In this document: positions 46,082 through 54,765 of the stretch, piece by piece
Layout: each line of letters starts with the position of its first letter
How positions within the stretch are numbered: the stretch's first letter is position 1
Source of the DNA: Nocardiopsis kunsanensis DSM 44524
GTDB taxonomy: Bacteria; Actinomycetota; Actinomycetes; Streptosporangiales; Streptosporangiaceae
Assembly (NCBI RefSeq): GCF_000340965.1
Contig: NZ_ANAY01000031.1
Span: 20,573 to 84,572, forward strand
Reading direction: 5' to 3'
DNA length: 64,000 nt
Notes under the pieces: model-generated
The model's database searches: none
Seen by the model: only the letters and a program-made list of their open reading frames with translations
What the model was told of the DNA's origin: nothing
Translations under genes and position numbers: made by a program

Positions 46082-46372
46082 GCGTCATCGGATATTTACC
46101 GGTGGGTAAGGTCTGGGTGGATCACGCCGCGTACCAGGCCTTTCGGCGTTGCCCGCGCGGTCGGACGGCGTCGGCGGGGGAGCTGGGGCCGGTGTCCAGC
46201 GGTGGCCGCGGAGGCCTTCCCAGGGGAGGTGCGGCCCCGGGCGTGTGACCTGCGTTTCCCCGTCGTGTGGCCCCGCGCACGCCCCTTCCCCCGGATGTGG
46301 CGAGGCCCGCCGCGACGACGCGTCGGGCCCGGGGCCGTTCACTTGCCGAGGACCGGCCCCGGCGGAAGTACC
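46082..46372. other. region between the operon promoter and the MerR gene
   Basis: GC-rich, with no supported gene on either strand. It is the 5' spacer shared by the divergent dehydrogenase operon and the MerR gene. Confidence 0.4.
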
Positions 46373-46378
46373 TAGGCT
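46373..46378 (+). promoter_or_regulatory. -10 box of a leaderless promoter (MerR gene)
   Basis: TAGGCT is followed by six bases (TGACCC) and ATG 46385. Confidence 0.5.
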
Positions 46379-46384
46379 TGACCC

Positions 46385-47170
46385 ATGGCCGAATACCGCA
46401 TTGACGAACTCGCCCGGCTCGCCGACACCACCGTGCGCAACGTCCGGGTCTACCAGGATCGTGGCCTGCTCGCCCCACCCCGGCGAGAAGGGCGCGTAGG
46501 GCTCTACTCCGAGGCGCACCTGGCACGACTGCGCCTCATCGGCCAGCTCCTGCGCCGCGGTTACACCTTCGCCAACATCGGGGAGATGTTCCAGGTCTGG
46601 GAGCGCGGCGGCGACCTCTCCGACATCCTCGGCTTCGAGTCCGCGGTCGGCGACGCCTGGAGCGACGAGATCGCCGACTACCTCACCCTCAACGAGCTCA
46701 GAAGCCTCTTCGGCAGAGGGGTGACCCCGCGGACGGTGAAGCGGGCCCTGGACCTCCGGGTGCTCGAACGCGACGGCCTGCGGTTCCGTGTGCCCAGCCC
46801 CCGCCTGCTGAACGCCGGAAGCGAGCTCGTCAAACACGGCATGACCGTGGACTCGGTCCTGGACATCGCCGAGAACCTGCGGGAGAAGATCGGTGACGTC
46901 GCCGAACACATGGTGCGCCGCGTCGCCGACCACATCCTCTCCGAGCACCCCTCCATCACCGGCATGGAGAGTGAGGAGATCGCCGAGGTCAGCGGACTCA
47001 TACGCCACGTACGTCCCCTCGCCCAGCAGGCCGTCGACGCCGTCCTGGCCCAGGCCATGGCCGAGCACCTCAACGATGTCCTGGGCGAACGGTTCGCCCA
47101 GGACATGGAGGAACTGCACGAGGGCCCGGTCGACGGCCGCGGCGGGGAGAACCCCGTGGGGACCCCCTGA
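46385..47170 (+). CDS. MerR family transcriptional regulator
   Basis: A 261-residue regulator. The N-terminal winged helix (about 1-70) reads YRIDELARLADTTVRNVRVYQDRGLLAPPRREGRVGLYSEAHLARLRLI, a clean MerR pattern. The long helical C-terminal domain has no Cys cluster, so it senses an organic ligand and not a metal. Such MerR proteins commonly sit beside lipid or steroid oxidation genes in actinomycetes. It lies between the five-gene oxidative operon and the GMC gene, which share an operator-like element. Confidence 0.88.
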   Translation: MAEYRIDELARLADTTVRNVRVYQDRGLLAPPRREGRVGLYSEAHLARLRLIGQLLRRGYTFANIGEMFQVWERGGDLSDILGFESAVGDAWSDEIADYLTLNELRSLFGRGVTPRTVKRALDLRVLERDGLRFRVPSPRLLNAGSELVKHGMTVDSVLDIAENLREKIGDVAEHMVRRVADHILSEHPSITGMESEEIAEVSGLIRHVRPLAQQAVDAVLAQAMAEHLNDVLGERFAQDMEELHEGPVDGRGGENPVGTP

Positions 47171-47189
47171 ACGCACCGCGCCGTCTTCC

Positions 47190-47219
47190 GGGGCACGGCC
47201 GCACAGGTGCGGCAGCCCC
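47190..47219. terminator. bidirectional terminator between MerR and GMC genes
   Basis: Inner arms GCCGCAC (47198-47204) and GTGCGGC (47207-47213), plus outer GGGGC/GCCCC, form a hairpin between convergent genes. It ends one base before the GMC stop codon. Confidence 0.6.
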
Positions 47220-49187
47220 TCAGTCCGTTCCGGAACCCTCGCCCCGGACAGGGCCCCCGTCGGGTCCCCCGACCGAACCGGCCGGGCCCGGATCCGGGGA
47301 GCCGGCACTCTCGGCGGGGGCCGTGGCCTCCTCGAGGGGTGCGTCGGCGGGAACCGTCCCCCCGGACCCGTCGTCCCCCTTCGAACCGACCACCGTCAAC
47401 GGCAGCGACGTCGTGTGGCGCAGCTCGGCGAACGCACCCCGGGGCACCGCCGGGTCGTGCGGATGGACCGGCTTCAGGCGCTGGTAACCCTGGCTCTGGT
47501 GCGGTCGGGCGTCCTCCTCACCCTTGTTCGGCCACAGCGACATGGCCCGCTCGGCCTGGGCGGTGATCGTCAGCGACGGGTTCACACCCAGGTTCGCGGT
47601 CACCGCCGAACCGTCGACCACATGCACGTCCGGGTGACCGAAAAGGCGGTGGTAGGGGTCGATGACCCCGCTCTCGGCGCTGTCGCCGATGGGGCAGCCG
47701 CCGAGGAAGTGCGCCGTCATCGGGATGTTGAAGATGTCGCCGATGGTGCCGCCGGCGTACCCGTCGATGCGCTCGGACAGCCTGGAGGCGGCTTCCTGCC
47801 CCTCGGGGATCCACGTGGGATTGGGCTCGCCGTGCCCCTGGCGGGAGGTGAGCTTCTTACGGCCGCCGAGGAGACCGCGCCGGAGCGAGGTGGTCAGGGA
47901 GTTGTCCAGTGACTGCATGACCAGGCCGATGATGGTGCGCTCCGACCACCGCCGGTTGGAGAAGCTGCGCACGAAGATGCCGGGACTGCGCAGCGCATTG
48001 CCCACGAAACGCAGCCAGCGCGGGACCACGCCGCCCCCGGCGACCTGCATCGCGGTCAGGAGTCCCATGGCGTTGGACCCCTTGCCGTAGCGCACCGGCT
48101 CGATGTGGGTGTTCTCGTTGGGATGGATCGAGGAGGTGATCGCCACACCCCGGGTCAGGTCCTCGTGCCAGGGCACGTGGCGGCTCATGGCACCCACGAG
48201 CGCCTCGGAGTTGGTGCGGGTGAGAGTGCCCAGCTTCTGCGAGATGCGCGGCAGCAGCTTCTGGTCACGCATGCGGTGCAGCAGCGTCTGGGTGTTGTAG
48301 GTGCCCGCGGCCACCACGACCTGGCGGGCGGTGAAGGTACTTGCGTGCTTGCGCCGGCGGGGTCTGTCGGTCCGGAGGGTGTCGACCGCGTATCCGCCGC
48401 CCCGGGCCGCGGGGAGTTCGCGGATGCGCTCCACGCTCGTCAGCGGGTGGATGCGGGCACCGCCGCGCTCGGCGAAGTGGAGGTAGTTCTCGGTGAGCGT
48501 GTTCTTGGCGCCGTGGCGGCAGCCGGTCATGCACTCCCCGCACTCGGTGCAGGCCTTGCGTTCGGGGCCCGCGCCGCCGAAGTAGGGGTCGCCCACGGAC
48601 TCACCGGGTGCTGCGCTGCTGCCGTCGCCGTCCTGGCCGTCACCGAAGCACACACCCACGGGGGTCAGCCGGAAGGTGTCGTCCACGCCCATTTCGCCGG
48701 CCACGGCGCGCAGGTGCTTGTCGGAAGGGGTGACGGTGGGGTTGGTGCGCACACCCAGCATGCGGCGGGCCTGGTCGTAGAAGGGGGCCAGCTCCGATTT
48801 CCAGTCGGTGATGTGGCTCCACTGCGGGTCCTCGAAGAACGCGTCCATGGGGTGGTAGAGCGTGTTCGCGTAGTTGAGGGACCCGCCGCCGACCCCGGCC
48901 CCGGCCAGGATCATCACGTCACGCAGCAGGTGGATGCGCTGGATTCCGTACATGCCTGCCTGGGGCGCCCACAGGAAGTTCTTCACGTCCCAGGAGGAGG
49001 AGGGCAGTGTCTCGGGGGTGAAGCGTCGGCCGGCCTCCAGGACCCCGACGCGGTAGCCCTTCTCGGTGAGGCGCAGGGCGCTGACCGACCCCCCGAACCC
49101 CGATCCCACGACAAGTACGTCGTAGTCGAAGTGGTCGTCGGCCTCTGTGTGCTGAGCGGATGGAGCGTGCTGGGCGTCTGGGGACAC
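47220..49187 (-). CDS. GMC family oxidoreductase, cholesterol-oxidase-like
   Basis: A 655-residue flavoenzyme. It has the FAD motif YDVLVVGSGFGGSVSALRL, the Cys-rich CTECGECMTGCRHGAKNTL block typical of the ChoD-like subgroup, and a C-terminal region with VVDGSAVTANLGVNPSLTI. The last ~90 residues are a Pro/Gly-rich tail absent from most relatives. It probably oxidises a sterol or other alcohol with O2. The start is GTG 49187 behind AGAAGAG. It shares an operator-like element with the five-gene operon on the other side of the MerR gene. Confidence 0.9.
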   Translation of the reverse strand: MSPDAQHAPSAQHTEADDHFDYDVLVVGSGFGGSVSALRLTEKGYRVGVLEAGRRFTPETLPSSSWDVKNFLWAPQAGMYGIQRIHLLRDVMILAGAGVGGGSLNYANTLYHPMDAFFEDPQWSHITDWKSELAPFYDQARRMLGVRTNPTVTPSDKHLRAVAGEMGVDDTFRLTPVGVCFGDGQDGDGSSAAPGESVGDPYFGGAGPERKACTECGECMTGCRHGAKNTLTENYLHFAERGGARIHPLTSVERIRELPAARGGGYAVDTLRTDRPRRRKHASTFTARQVVVAAGTYNTQTLLHRMRDQKLLPRISQKLGTLTRTNSEALVGAMSRHVPWHEDLTRGVAITSSIHPNENTHIEPVRYGKGSNAMGLLTAMQVAGGGVVPRWLRFVGNALRSPGIFVRSFSNRRWSERTIIGLVMQSLDNSLTTSLRRGLLGGRKKLTSRQGHGEPNPTWIPEGQEAASRLSERIDGYAGGTIGDIFNIPMTAHFLGGCPIGDSAESGVIDPYHRLFGHPDVHVVDGSAVTANLGVNPSLTITAQAERAMSLWPNKGEEDARPHQSQGYQRLKPVHPHDPAVPRGAFAELRHTTSLPLTVVGSKGDDGSGGTVPADAPLEEATAPAESAGSPDPGPAGSVGGPDGGPVRGEGSGTD

Positions 49188-49270
49188 GAGCTCTTCTCTC
49201 CTGATCAGTTGCGGTCAGCTCGTGGTGCGCCGGATACGAGTCCGCAACATTGAATGCGCCATCTGGAAAT

Positions 49271-49290
49271 GTGACAATTCATATTGTAAT
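49271..49290. promoter_or_regulatory. second copy of the operator-like element, upstream of the GMC gene
   Basis: GTGACAATTCATATTGTAAT matches the complement of the element at 46051-46070. In the minus-strand sense the TTGTCA at its edge could be a -35 box with TTCAAT 17 bases downstream. The AT-rich core stands out sharply from its surroundings. It also lies 118 bases upstream of the divergent DUF6230 gene. Confidence 0.6.
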
Positions 49291-49407
49291 CTCCACCACT
49301 ACTGCCGAGTAAGGCGTGTTCCACGTAACACGCGAGGCGTGCATCGGCGCAAGTTTCGCTCCCCCTCACCGTCCGCCCTCCGGACGGTGGTTCTTTGGAG
49401 GTACTCC

Positions 49408-50055
49408 ATGGCCAAGGCTTCCGACGAGGCGTCCGATGCGTCTCAGGACGTGCCTGAGCAGGTCGAGAGCGGTGGCGGCACCCGGTGGCGCCGGTTCGCG
49501 CTCGTGGCCGTCCCCGGGTTCGTGGCGGCCGCCGCCCTGGGCGGCATGACCACCCAGGGCCTGCTCGCGTCCTCCTTCGCGGTCTCCGGCGACAACTTCA
49601 AGATGTCGGCCGAGCAGCTCCGCGGCGAAGGGTTCTCCCAGTACGGGGACGTGGCCGAATCGGTCGACGGCACCTCCCGTCCCATCGGCCTCTCCACGGT
49701 CAACAGCGCCGAGCTCGACAACCTGTGCATGTCCTCGCTGTGGGACCTGCCCATCGGCGAGGCCACACTCCGCATCACCGCGGGGGAGAACAGCCCCGTC
49801 GAGGGCTCCTCGATGGTCATCGACATCGAGCAGCTCCAGGGCGACGCCGAGTTCAGCGAGATCGAGATCGGCCGCGACGCCAGCACCCTGGACAAGGCCG
49901 ACGGCTCCCAGGGCCCGGCCGGAGGATTCGGACTGCAGTCGGACACGATCACCGTCTCCGACATGGAGATGACCTCGTGGGCCGTCACGGCCGGAACCAT
50001 GCGGCTGTCCGGTCTCGGGCTCTCCGTCAAACCCGGAAACGACGAGTGCTTCTGA
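49408..50055 (+). CDS. DUF6230 family protein
   Basis: A 215-residue protein with an N-terminal membrane helix (ALVAVPGFVAAAALGGMTTQGLLASSFAVSG, about 34-62) and an extracytoplasmic beta-rich domain (MSAEQLRGEGFSQYGDV, LCMSSLWDLPIGEATLRI). DUF6230 genes in actinomycetes are regularly followed by a DUF6114 gene, as here. The function is unknown. ATG 49408 follows GGAGG by seven bases. Confidence 0.82.
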   Translation: MAKASDEASDASQDVPEQVESGGGTRWRRFALVAVPGFVAAAALGGMTTQGLLASSFAVSGDNFKMSAEQLRGEGFSQYGDVAESVDGTSRPIGLSTVNSAELDNLCMSSLWDLPIGEATLRITAGENSPVEGSSMVIDIEQLQGDAEFSEIEIGRDASTLDKADGSQGPAGGFGLQSDTITVSDMEMTSWAVTAGTMRLSGLGLSVKPGNDECF

Positions 50056-50059
50056 CGCC

Positions 50060-50665
50060 ATGTCCCAAGCAATGACCAAGCTGCGCGCGGGGCGCGCCCT
50101 GTTCCGGAACTGGCGGCGCCGCCGTCCGTTCTGGGGCGGTGCGCTCCTCGCCGCGGCCGGTATCGAAGTCCTGGTGGCCCCTGCCGCGCAGAGCCTGGTC
50201 CTGCCCGTCGACCTGATCATCTACGCCGGTATCGCCGGCATCTCCGGTCACCTCATCGGCGCACTCCTGGTCGGGATCGGGGTCCTGAGCTGGTTCCAGC
50301 CGGCCCAGAACTCCTTCTTCGGGATGGTCGGCATCATGCTCGCTCTGGTCTCCTTCGTCACCTCCAACTTCGGCGGTTTCGTCATCGGGATGCTGCTCGG
50401 GATCGTGGGCGGAGGACTCGTCTTCGCCTGGGGCCCCGAGGCCCGGGAACGGCGCTCCGGGGGACGGCACCGGGGCAGAGGGCCGGGCAGCAGCGACGCG
50501 GTCGACGGGGACGCACGGCCGGGCGGGGGCGCCGAGTCCGTCACCGACGGCTTCCCCGGCGGTGACGAGGACCCCGGGACCCGCGCCGAGGACACCCCGC
50601 CCTCCGGCGGGGGCGAGCGCTCACCGGAACGTACCCGCCCGACCGGTACCCGGAGGCGGACGTGA
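50060..50665 (+). CDS. DUF6114 family membrane protein
   Basis: A 201-residue protein with four membrane helices in the first 125 residues (ALLAAAGIEVLVAP, LIIYAGIAGISGHLIGALLVGIGVLSW, FGMVGIMLALVSFVTSNFGGFVIGMLLGIVGGGLVF) and a disordered, charged C-terminal tail. It starts four bases after the DUF6230 stop and its own stop overlaps the next start, so the three genes are translated as a unit. Confidence 0.82.
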   Translation: MSQAMTKLRAGRALFRNWRRRRPFWGGALLAAAGIEVLVAPAAQSLVLPVDLIIYAGIAGISGHLIGALLVGIGVLSWFQPAQNSFFGMVGIMLALVSFVTSNFGGFVIGMLLGIVGGGLVFAWGPEARERRSGGRHRGRGPGSSDAVDGDARPGGGAESVTDGFPGGDEDPGTRAEDTPPSGGGERSPERTRPTGTRRRT

Positions 50666-51534
50666 GAGGCCCCATGACACGGAACCGACCCCTCGCGGCG
50701 GCGGTACTGCCCTTGGCGCTGGTGGTCACCCTGGCCTCCGCGCCTGCACCCGCTTCCTTCTGGGACTGGCTCCTGCCCGAGGACGAGGAGGAGCAGAGCG
50801 AGGAGGAACAACCCTCCGAGGAACCCTCCGAGGGCGCCGGAGACCCGTCCGAAGAACCCGGACCCGGAGAGGGTGGGGAAGAAGGAGCGGGCGAGGGCAC
50901 CGACGAGGGCACCGACGAGGAGACGGAAGAGACGGAGGAGGACACGGAGAACGAGGAGGAGGACGGCCAGGACGAGGACAAGGCCGCCGAGTGCGAGTAC
51001 CGCGTGGGCGCGGAAGGGCTCGCCCAGGACGAGGAAGAGCTCCTGGAAGCGGTCGAGGCCTGCCGGGACGCGGAGGAGGAAGGCACCCTGCCCGACGCCC
51101 CGGTCGAGGAGCGGGACGACTGCTTCACCGGCTCGACCAGGACCTCGGGGCTGACCGCCGACCGGCTCACCATGATCGGGGCCAGTTACGACGGTGTGGT
51201 GGAGTGCCCCACCGGTGAAGGACCCCAGCGCTACATCCGGCTCAGCATGGACACGGCCGACCTCGTCAACGGCGAGCTCTGGTTCGAGGAGTCCGGGACC
51301 CGGATGTCCCTGGGGCTTCCGGAACTGTCCATGGACGGCGACGTGGTCCTGCACGTCACCGAGATGAACGTCTCGCTCCTGGGTATCCCGCTGACGTTCA
51401 CCCCGGACTTCCCGCCGCCCCTGCTCCTGCCGATCATGGTCGTTACCGATGTCGACGTCAGTGATCCGCTCACCGCCACCGACACCATGACCATCCCGGA
51501 CCTCAACGCCCGGTTCGCCCCGGAACGGCAGTGA
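50662..51534 (+). CDS. secreted protein with a long acidic segment
   Basis: A 290-residue exported protein. A signal sequence (about 5-34, VLPLALVVTLASAPAPASF) is followed by roughly 75 residues that are mostly Glu, Asp, Gly, Ser and Pro, then a Cys-containing globular domain (YRVGAEGLAQDEEELLEAVEAC... RLTMIGASYDGVVECP) and a beta-rich C-terminus. GTG 50662 overlaps the DUF6114 stop (GTGA); ATG 50674 is also possible. The acidic stretch may bind cations or act as a spacer in the wall. No known family recognised. Confidence 0.78.
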   Translation: MRGPMTRNRPLAAAVLPLALVVTLASAPAPASFWDWLLPEDEEEQSEEEQPSEEPSEGAGDPSEEPGPGEGGEEGAGEGTDEGTDEETEETEEDTENEEEDGQDEDKAAECEYRVGAEGLAQDEEELLEAVEACRDAEEEGTLPDAPVEERDDCFTGSTRTSGLTADRLTMIGASYDGVVECPTGEGPQRYIRLSMDTADLVNGELWFEESGTRMSLGLPELSMDGDVVLHVTEMNVSLLGIPLTFTPDFPPPLLLPIMVVTDVDVSDPLTATDTMTIPDLNARFAPERQ

Positions 51535-51566
51535 AGGCCCCGGCGCGGTCCGACCCGGAAGACCCG

Positions 51567-51596
51567 GGGGGCGCCACCGCACGCGGTGGCGCCCCC
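51567..51596. terminator. strong bidirectional terminator
   Basis: GGGGGCGCCACCGC (51567-51580) and its complement (51583-51596) are 14-base arms around two bases, between the convergent acidic protein and helicase genes. Confidence 0.75.
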
Positions 51597-51627
51597 TCAT
51601 GAGCCGGCCCGGGCCGACCGCGGCAGG

Positions 51628-53394
51628 TCAGTCGGCCTGCGGTTCCACCAACCGGCTCGGGTTGCCCACATGGGAGACGTAGAGGGCGTCACGGGCCCGG
51701 GTGCAGGCCATGAACAGCAGCATCCGCTCCTGCTGCACCACCTGCTCCAGAGCCACCTGGTCGCCCTCGGCCGCCTCGATCGCGGCCTTGGGCGGCAGCA
51801 GGTGGTCGCTGACCCCCACCAACGCCACGCACCGGAACTCCAGGCCCTTGAGCCCGTGCATGGTGCCCACCCGCACGGCTTCGGCCCGGCCGGAGGTCTC
51901 CAGGGACACGGTCGGTGTCCCGTCGGCCTCCAATTCCTTGGCCACCTTGCGCGCGACCCACTGGTTGCGTCCGGCGACCGCGATCGTGTCGGGGTTCACC
52001 CCTGCCGCCAGCCACTTCCGCACCCGGTGGCCCAGGGCCCGCACCTCCCCGCGCGGATCGGCGCACTCACGCACCATCGGCTCCGGTCCGTGCAGCACCG
52101 ACCGGTGACCGGTGGGAAGGCCGGACCCGCCGTCCGTGCCGGGTCCCGTGTGCTGCTCCAGGATCGGCACCGCCCGGTCGAGGATCTCCTGGGTGATGCG
52201 GTGGGCGACCCGCAGCCGGTGACCGCGCCCGCGCACGTTGATGCCCAGTGAGGCGAGCGAGACCCGGTCGTCGGACACCTGCTGGTGCGGGTCACCGACC
52301 ACGAACAGGTCGTCGGGGCCCTCGGGCACGGCCGCGCGCAGCATGCGCCACTGGGTCGGGTGCAGGTCCTGGAACTCGGCGACGACCACGTGCTGGAAGA
52401 GCGGCTCTCCGCGGTCCAGGACGTGTGCGGCCTCCGCTGCCAGCTGCGAGGGGATCCACACGCCCTCGACCCGCATGGCGCCCACGTAGCGGTGCACGGT
52501 CTCCCACACCTGGCGGCGGTGTTCGGGTGCGAGGTGCTGCACCCGGCCGCTGCGCTCGCACCGGATGTAGTCGGACAGGGAACGCAGGTCCTGGGCCAGG
52601 ACGACCTGCTCCCACTCGTCGACGAGGAAACGCCCGGAGAAGGGCAGGCCGTCGGCCAGAGCCGCCTTCCGCCAGCGCTGGGCGAGCTCGTCGCGGTCGG
52701 CCGTCTGCGGGGCGGCCCGGGTGTGCGAACGCACCACCGAGTGAGCCACCGCGTCGATGGTGGACACCCGCACGCGGGCACGGGTGTCCGGGTCGGGCAG
52801 GAGTTGGTCGAGGCGGTCGGACAGGGCCTGGGCCAGCGTGCGGTTGTAGGTGGTGAGCAGTACCGATTCGCGCACCCTCTCGGGGTACGCGGAGGCGTGG
52901 CGCGCGGCCAGGTGGGCTGCGCGGTGCACTGCCAGGACGGTCTTACCGGTGCCGGGGCCTCCGGTGACCCGTACGGAGCCCTTGTGGTGGGCCTCGGCGA
53001 GACGGTGCTGGTCGGGGTGGAGCGTGATCCGCCACCGGTCGAAGGGGGCCGAGAGCGCGTCGGAGAGCTCGGGCGGGCCGGTGGGGGTGAGGTCGGCCGG
53101 CTCGGGCTCCAGGGCTTCGGGGCGCAGGCCGCGGGCGAACTCGAGTGCTTGTGTGTGCGGGCGCACGGTGAGCAGCCGGTAGTGGTCGCCGTGGTCGGGC
53201 ACGACGACACCGGACCAGTCGGGGGCCACGCCGACGAGCCGCACACCGGGGTCGGTCGCGCCCGGGACGGGGGCCGTCTCCGGGAGCTGCCCGGAGCTGT
53301 AGGCGCGCATCACGGACAGGGTGCCGAGCTGGACGTCCGGTGTCAGGTGATTGAAGTCGCTGAGGAACGCCGGGGCGATCGCGAGGGCGGACAC
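51628..53394 (-). CDS. UvrD/Rep-like superfamily I helicase domain protein
   Basis: A 588-residue protein. After an N-terminal domain (IAPAFLSDFNHLTPDVQ) come Walker A VTGGPGTGKTVLAVHRAAH, Gln-bearing helix signatures, motif II at VVVAEFQDLHPTQWRML, FVVGDPHQQVSDDR (motif III), VGTMHGLKGLEFRCVALVG and MLLFMACTRARDALYVS (motif VI). Motif II normally reads DExQD; here it is AEFQD, with Ala (GCC) in place of the magnesium-binding Asp. Whether helicase activity remains is doubtful. The start is GTG 53394 behind GGAGG; the longer reading has no ribosome site. Confidence 0.85.
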   Translation of the reverse strand: MSALAIAPAFLSDFNHLTPDVQLGTLSVMRAYSSGQLPETAPVPGATDPGVRLVGVAPDWSGVVVPDHGDHYRLLTVRPHTQALEFARGLRPEALEPEPADLTPTGPPELSDALSAPFDRWRITLHPDQHRLAEAHHKGSVRVTGGPGTGKTVLAVHRAAHLAARHASAYPERVRESVLLTTYNRTLAQALSDRLDQLLPDPDTRARVRVSTIDAVAHSVVRSHTRAAPQTADRDELAQRWRKAALADGLPFSGRFLVDEWEQVVLAQDLRSLSDYIRCERSGRVQHLAPEHRRQVWETVHRYVGAMRVEGVWIPSQLAAEAAHVLDRGEPLFQHVVVAEFQDLHPTQWRMLRAAVPEGPDDLFVVGDPHQQVSDDRVSLASLGINVRGRGHRLRVAHRITQEILDRAVPILEQHTGPGTDGGSGLPTGHRSVLHGPEPMVRECADPRGEVRALGHRVRKWLAAGVNPDTIAVAGRNQWVARKVAKELEADGTPTVSLETSGRAEAVRVGTMHGLKGLEFRCVALVGVSDHLLPPKAAIEAAEGDQVALEQVVQQERMLLFMACTRARDALYVSHVGNPSRLVEPQAD

Positions 53395-54033
53395 GTGTGT
53401 TTTCCTCCGGTCGTCGACCTGGGAGCGAGGTGTGTGACCTCGCGTCTTCACTGCTCATCGTGCTCGCGGCCGATTTCCGGCAAACGCTGCGAGAAAGGAC
53501 TTCGGCGGCATCTCCCGGAAGGCTCGTGTTCCCATTGTATCCGCAGGTCAAATGGGGTCTTCCGTAGCTGTGTTCGAGGGGAGTCCCGAGGTTTCTCCGA
53601 GGGGCTCGCGCGACCTGCGGTTTTGCAGCAAGGTCTGGTGTCCGAATCAACGGTTATGGGGTGTCCGGAACACGTGGACCCAGGGGTGCAAGAACTGGCG
53701 GCGTGCGGAGCGAAGGGAGGAGGGGTGTGTTCGACGGGCTCTGGCGAGGGAGGGCCGAAAAGGGCATGGAGGCAGGCGCGGGGTTTCTCACCCCGTGGCC
53801 ACAATAGGACACGCTCTGTGCCTGGAGGGGGGGCGTTGCGCGATCGTGGGCACGAGGGTTCACGTGCCCGACCCGTCAGGCTCAGGACCCTGCCGGGGTC
53901 CGTCCTACCCCGGCAGAGTCCTCAGCCCCGCCGTCGGATCCGGCGCAGCACTGTAGAGAAGCGGTGTACCCGCGCCGGGCCCGGCCCAAAGCGTCGGTAA
54001 AGGCGGAGTTTCCGGCAACCGACCCGGGTGTTC
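53395..54033. other. long intergenic region without a supported gene
   Basis: About 640 bases between the helicase (minus) and the DUF1707 gene (plus). Open frames exist (for example plus 53552-53956), but they lack ribosome sites, and their proteins are rich in Arg, Cys and Trp without any domain. Base composition drops relative to the flanks near 53480-53680. It should contain both divergent promoters. It may be remnants of lost genes. Confidence 0.45.
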
Positions 54034-54039
54034 TAGGCT
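54034..54039 (+). promoter_or_regulatory. -10 box upstream of the DUF1707 gene
   Basis: TAGGCT lies 41 bases before GTG 54081, leaving a leader of about 35 bases that contains a GAGGAC ribosome site. Confidence 0.4.
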
Positions 54040-54080
54040 GAAGGGGACAGAACGCGGGACCGAGAGGACAGTCGAGGACA

Positions 54081-54701
54081 GTGGCCCCCGAGGACAACAG
54101 TCGCATGCGAGTCTCCGACGCCGACCGCGACCAGGTTGCCGAGACCCTCCGTGAAGCCGCCGCCGAGGGCCGCATCACCCTCGACGAGCTCGACGACCGA
54201 CTGGAACGCACCTACGCCTCCCAGGTCTACGCCGACTTCGAACCCATCGTCGCCGACCTGCCCCCCACCCACGGTTCCGACCTCGCCCGGACCCCGGACA
54301 CCGCCGCACCGGCCGGCGCCGGACAGTCCGGTGACGCACTGGTCATCAACGCCAAGGGCGAGACCACGGTGCGCAAAGGCACCTGGGAGGTCCCCGCCCG
54401 GGTCGAGGCCAACGCACGGTGGGGCACCTGCAAGCTCGACCTGCGGGAGGCCCGCCTGACCTCCCCGGTCACCGAGATCCGGATCGACGTCACCGGGGGC
54501 AGCGGCGGCATCATCCTGCCCGACGGGGCCACCGCCCACGTCGACGTCGACTCCTCCTGGTTCGGCACCCTCAAGAGCCAGGTCGACACCATCCGCAAAC
54601 AAGGGGTCCCGCACTTCGTCATCACCGGCGAGGCCAAGGGCGGCAGCCTCACGGTGCGCTACAAGCGCTCCTCCGGGTTCCTCGGCATCTTCGACGTCTG
54701 A
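54081..54701 (+). CDS. DUF1707 domain protein
   Basis: A 206-residue protein. The N-terminal DUF1707 segment reads MRVSDADRDQVAETLREAAAEGRITLDELDDRLERTYAS. The C-terminal part is a beta-rich domain (TEIRIDVTGGSGGIILPDGATAHVDVDSSWFGTLKS) resembling the cell-wall-active antibiotics response domain found in LiaF-type proteins. The role is unknown; it is soluble and perhaps regulatory. The start is GTG 54081. Confidence 0.82.
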   Translation: MAPEDNSRMRVSDADRDQVAETLREAAAEGRITLDELDDRLERTYASQVYADFEPIVADLPPTHGSDLARTPDTAAPAGAGQSGDALVINAKGETTVRKGTWEVPARVEANARWGTCKLDLREARLTSPVTEIRIDVTGGSGGIILPDGATAHVDVDSSWFGTLKSQVDTIRKQGVPHFVITGEAKGGSLTVRYKRSSGFLGIFDV

Positions 54702-54765
54702 CCCCGCACCCCCGCACCCCACGGCACGCCCCGCGTGCCCCGAGACGAACCGAAAGGCGGCCCCA

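Noticed and set aside
53552..53956. Possible gene in the helicase-DUF1707 gap
   Set aside because: No ribosome site, no recognisable domain and skewed Arg/Cys/Trp content.
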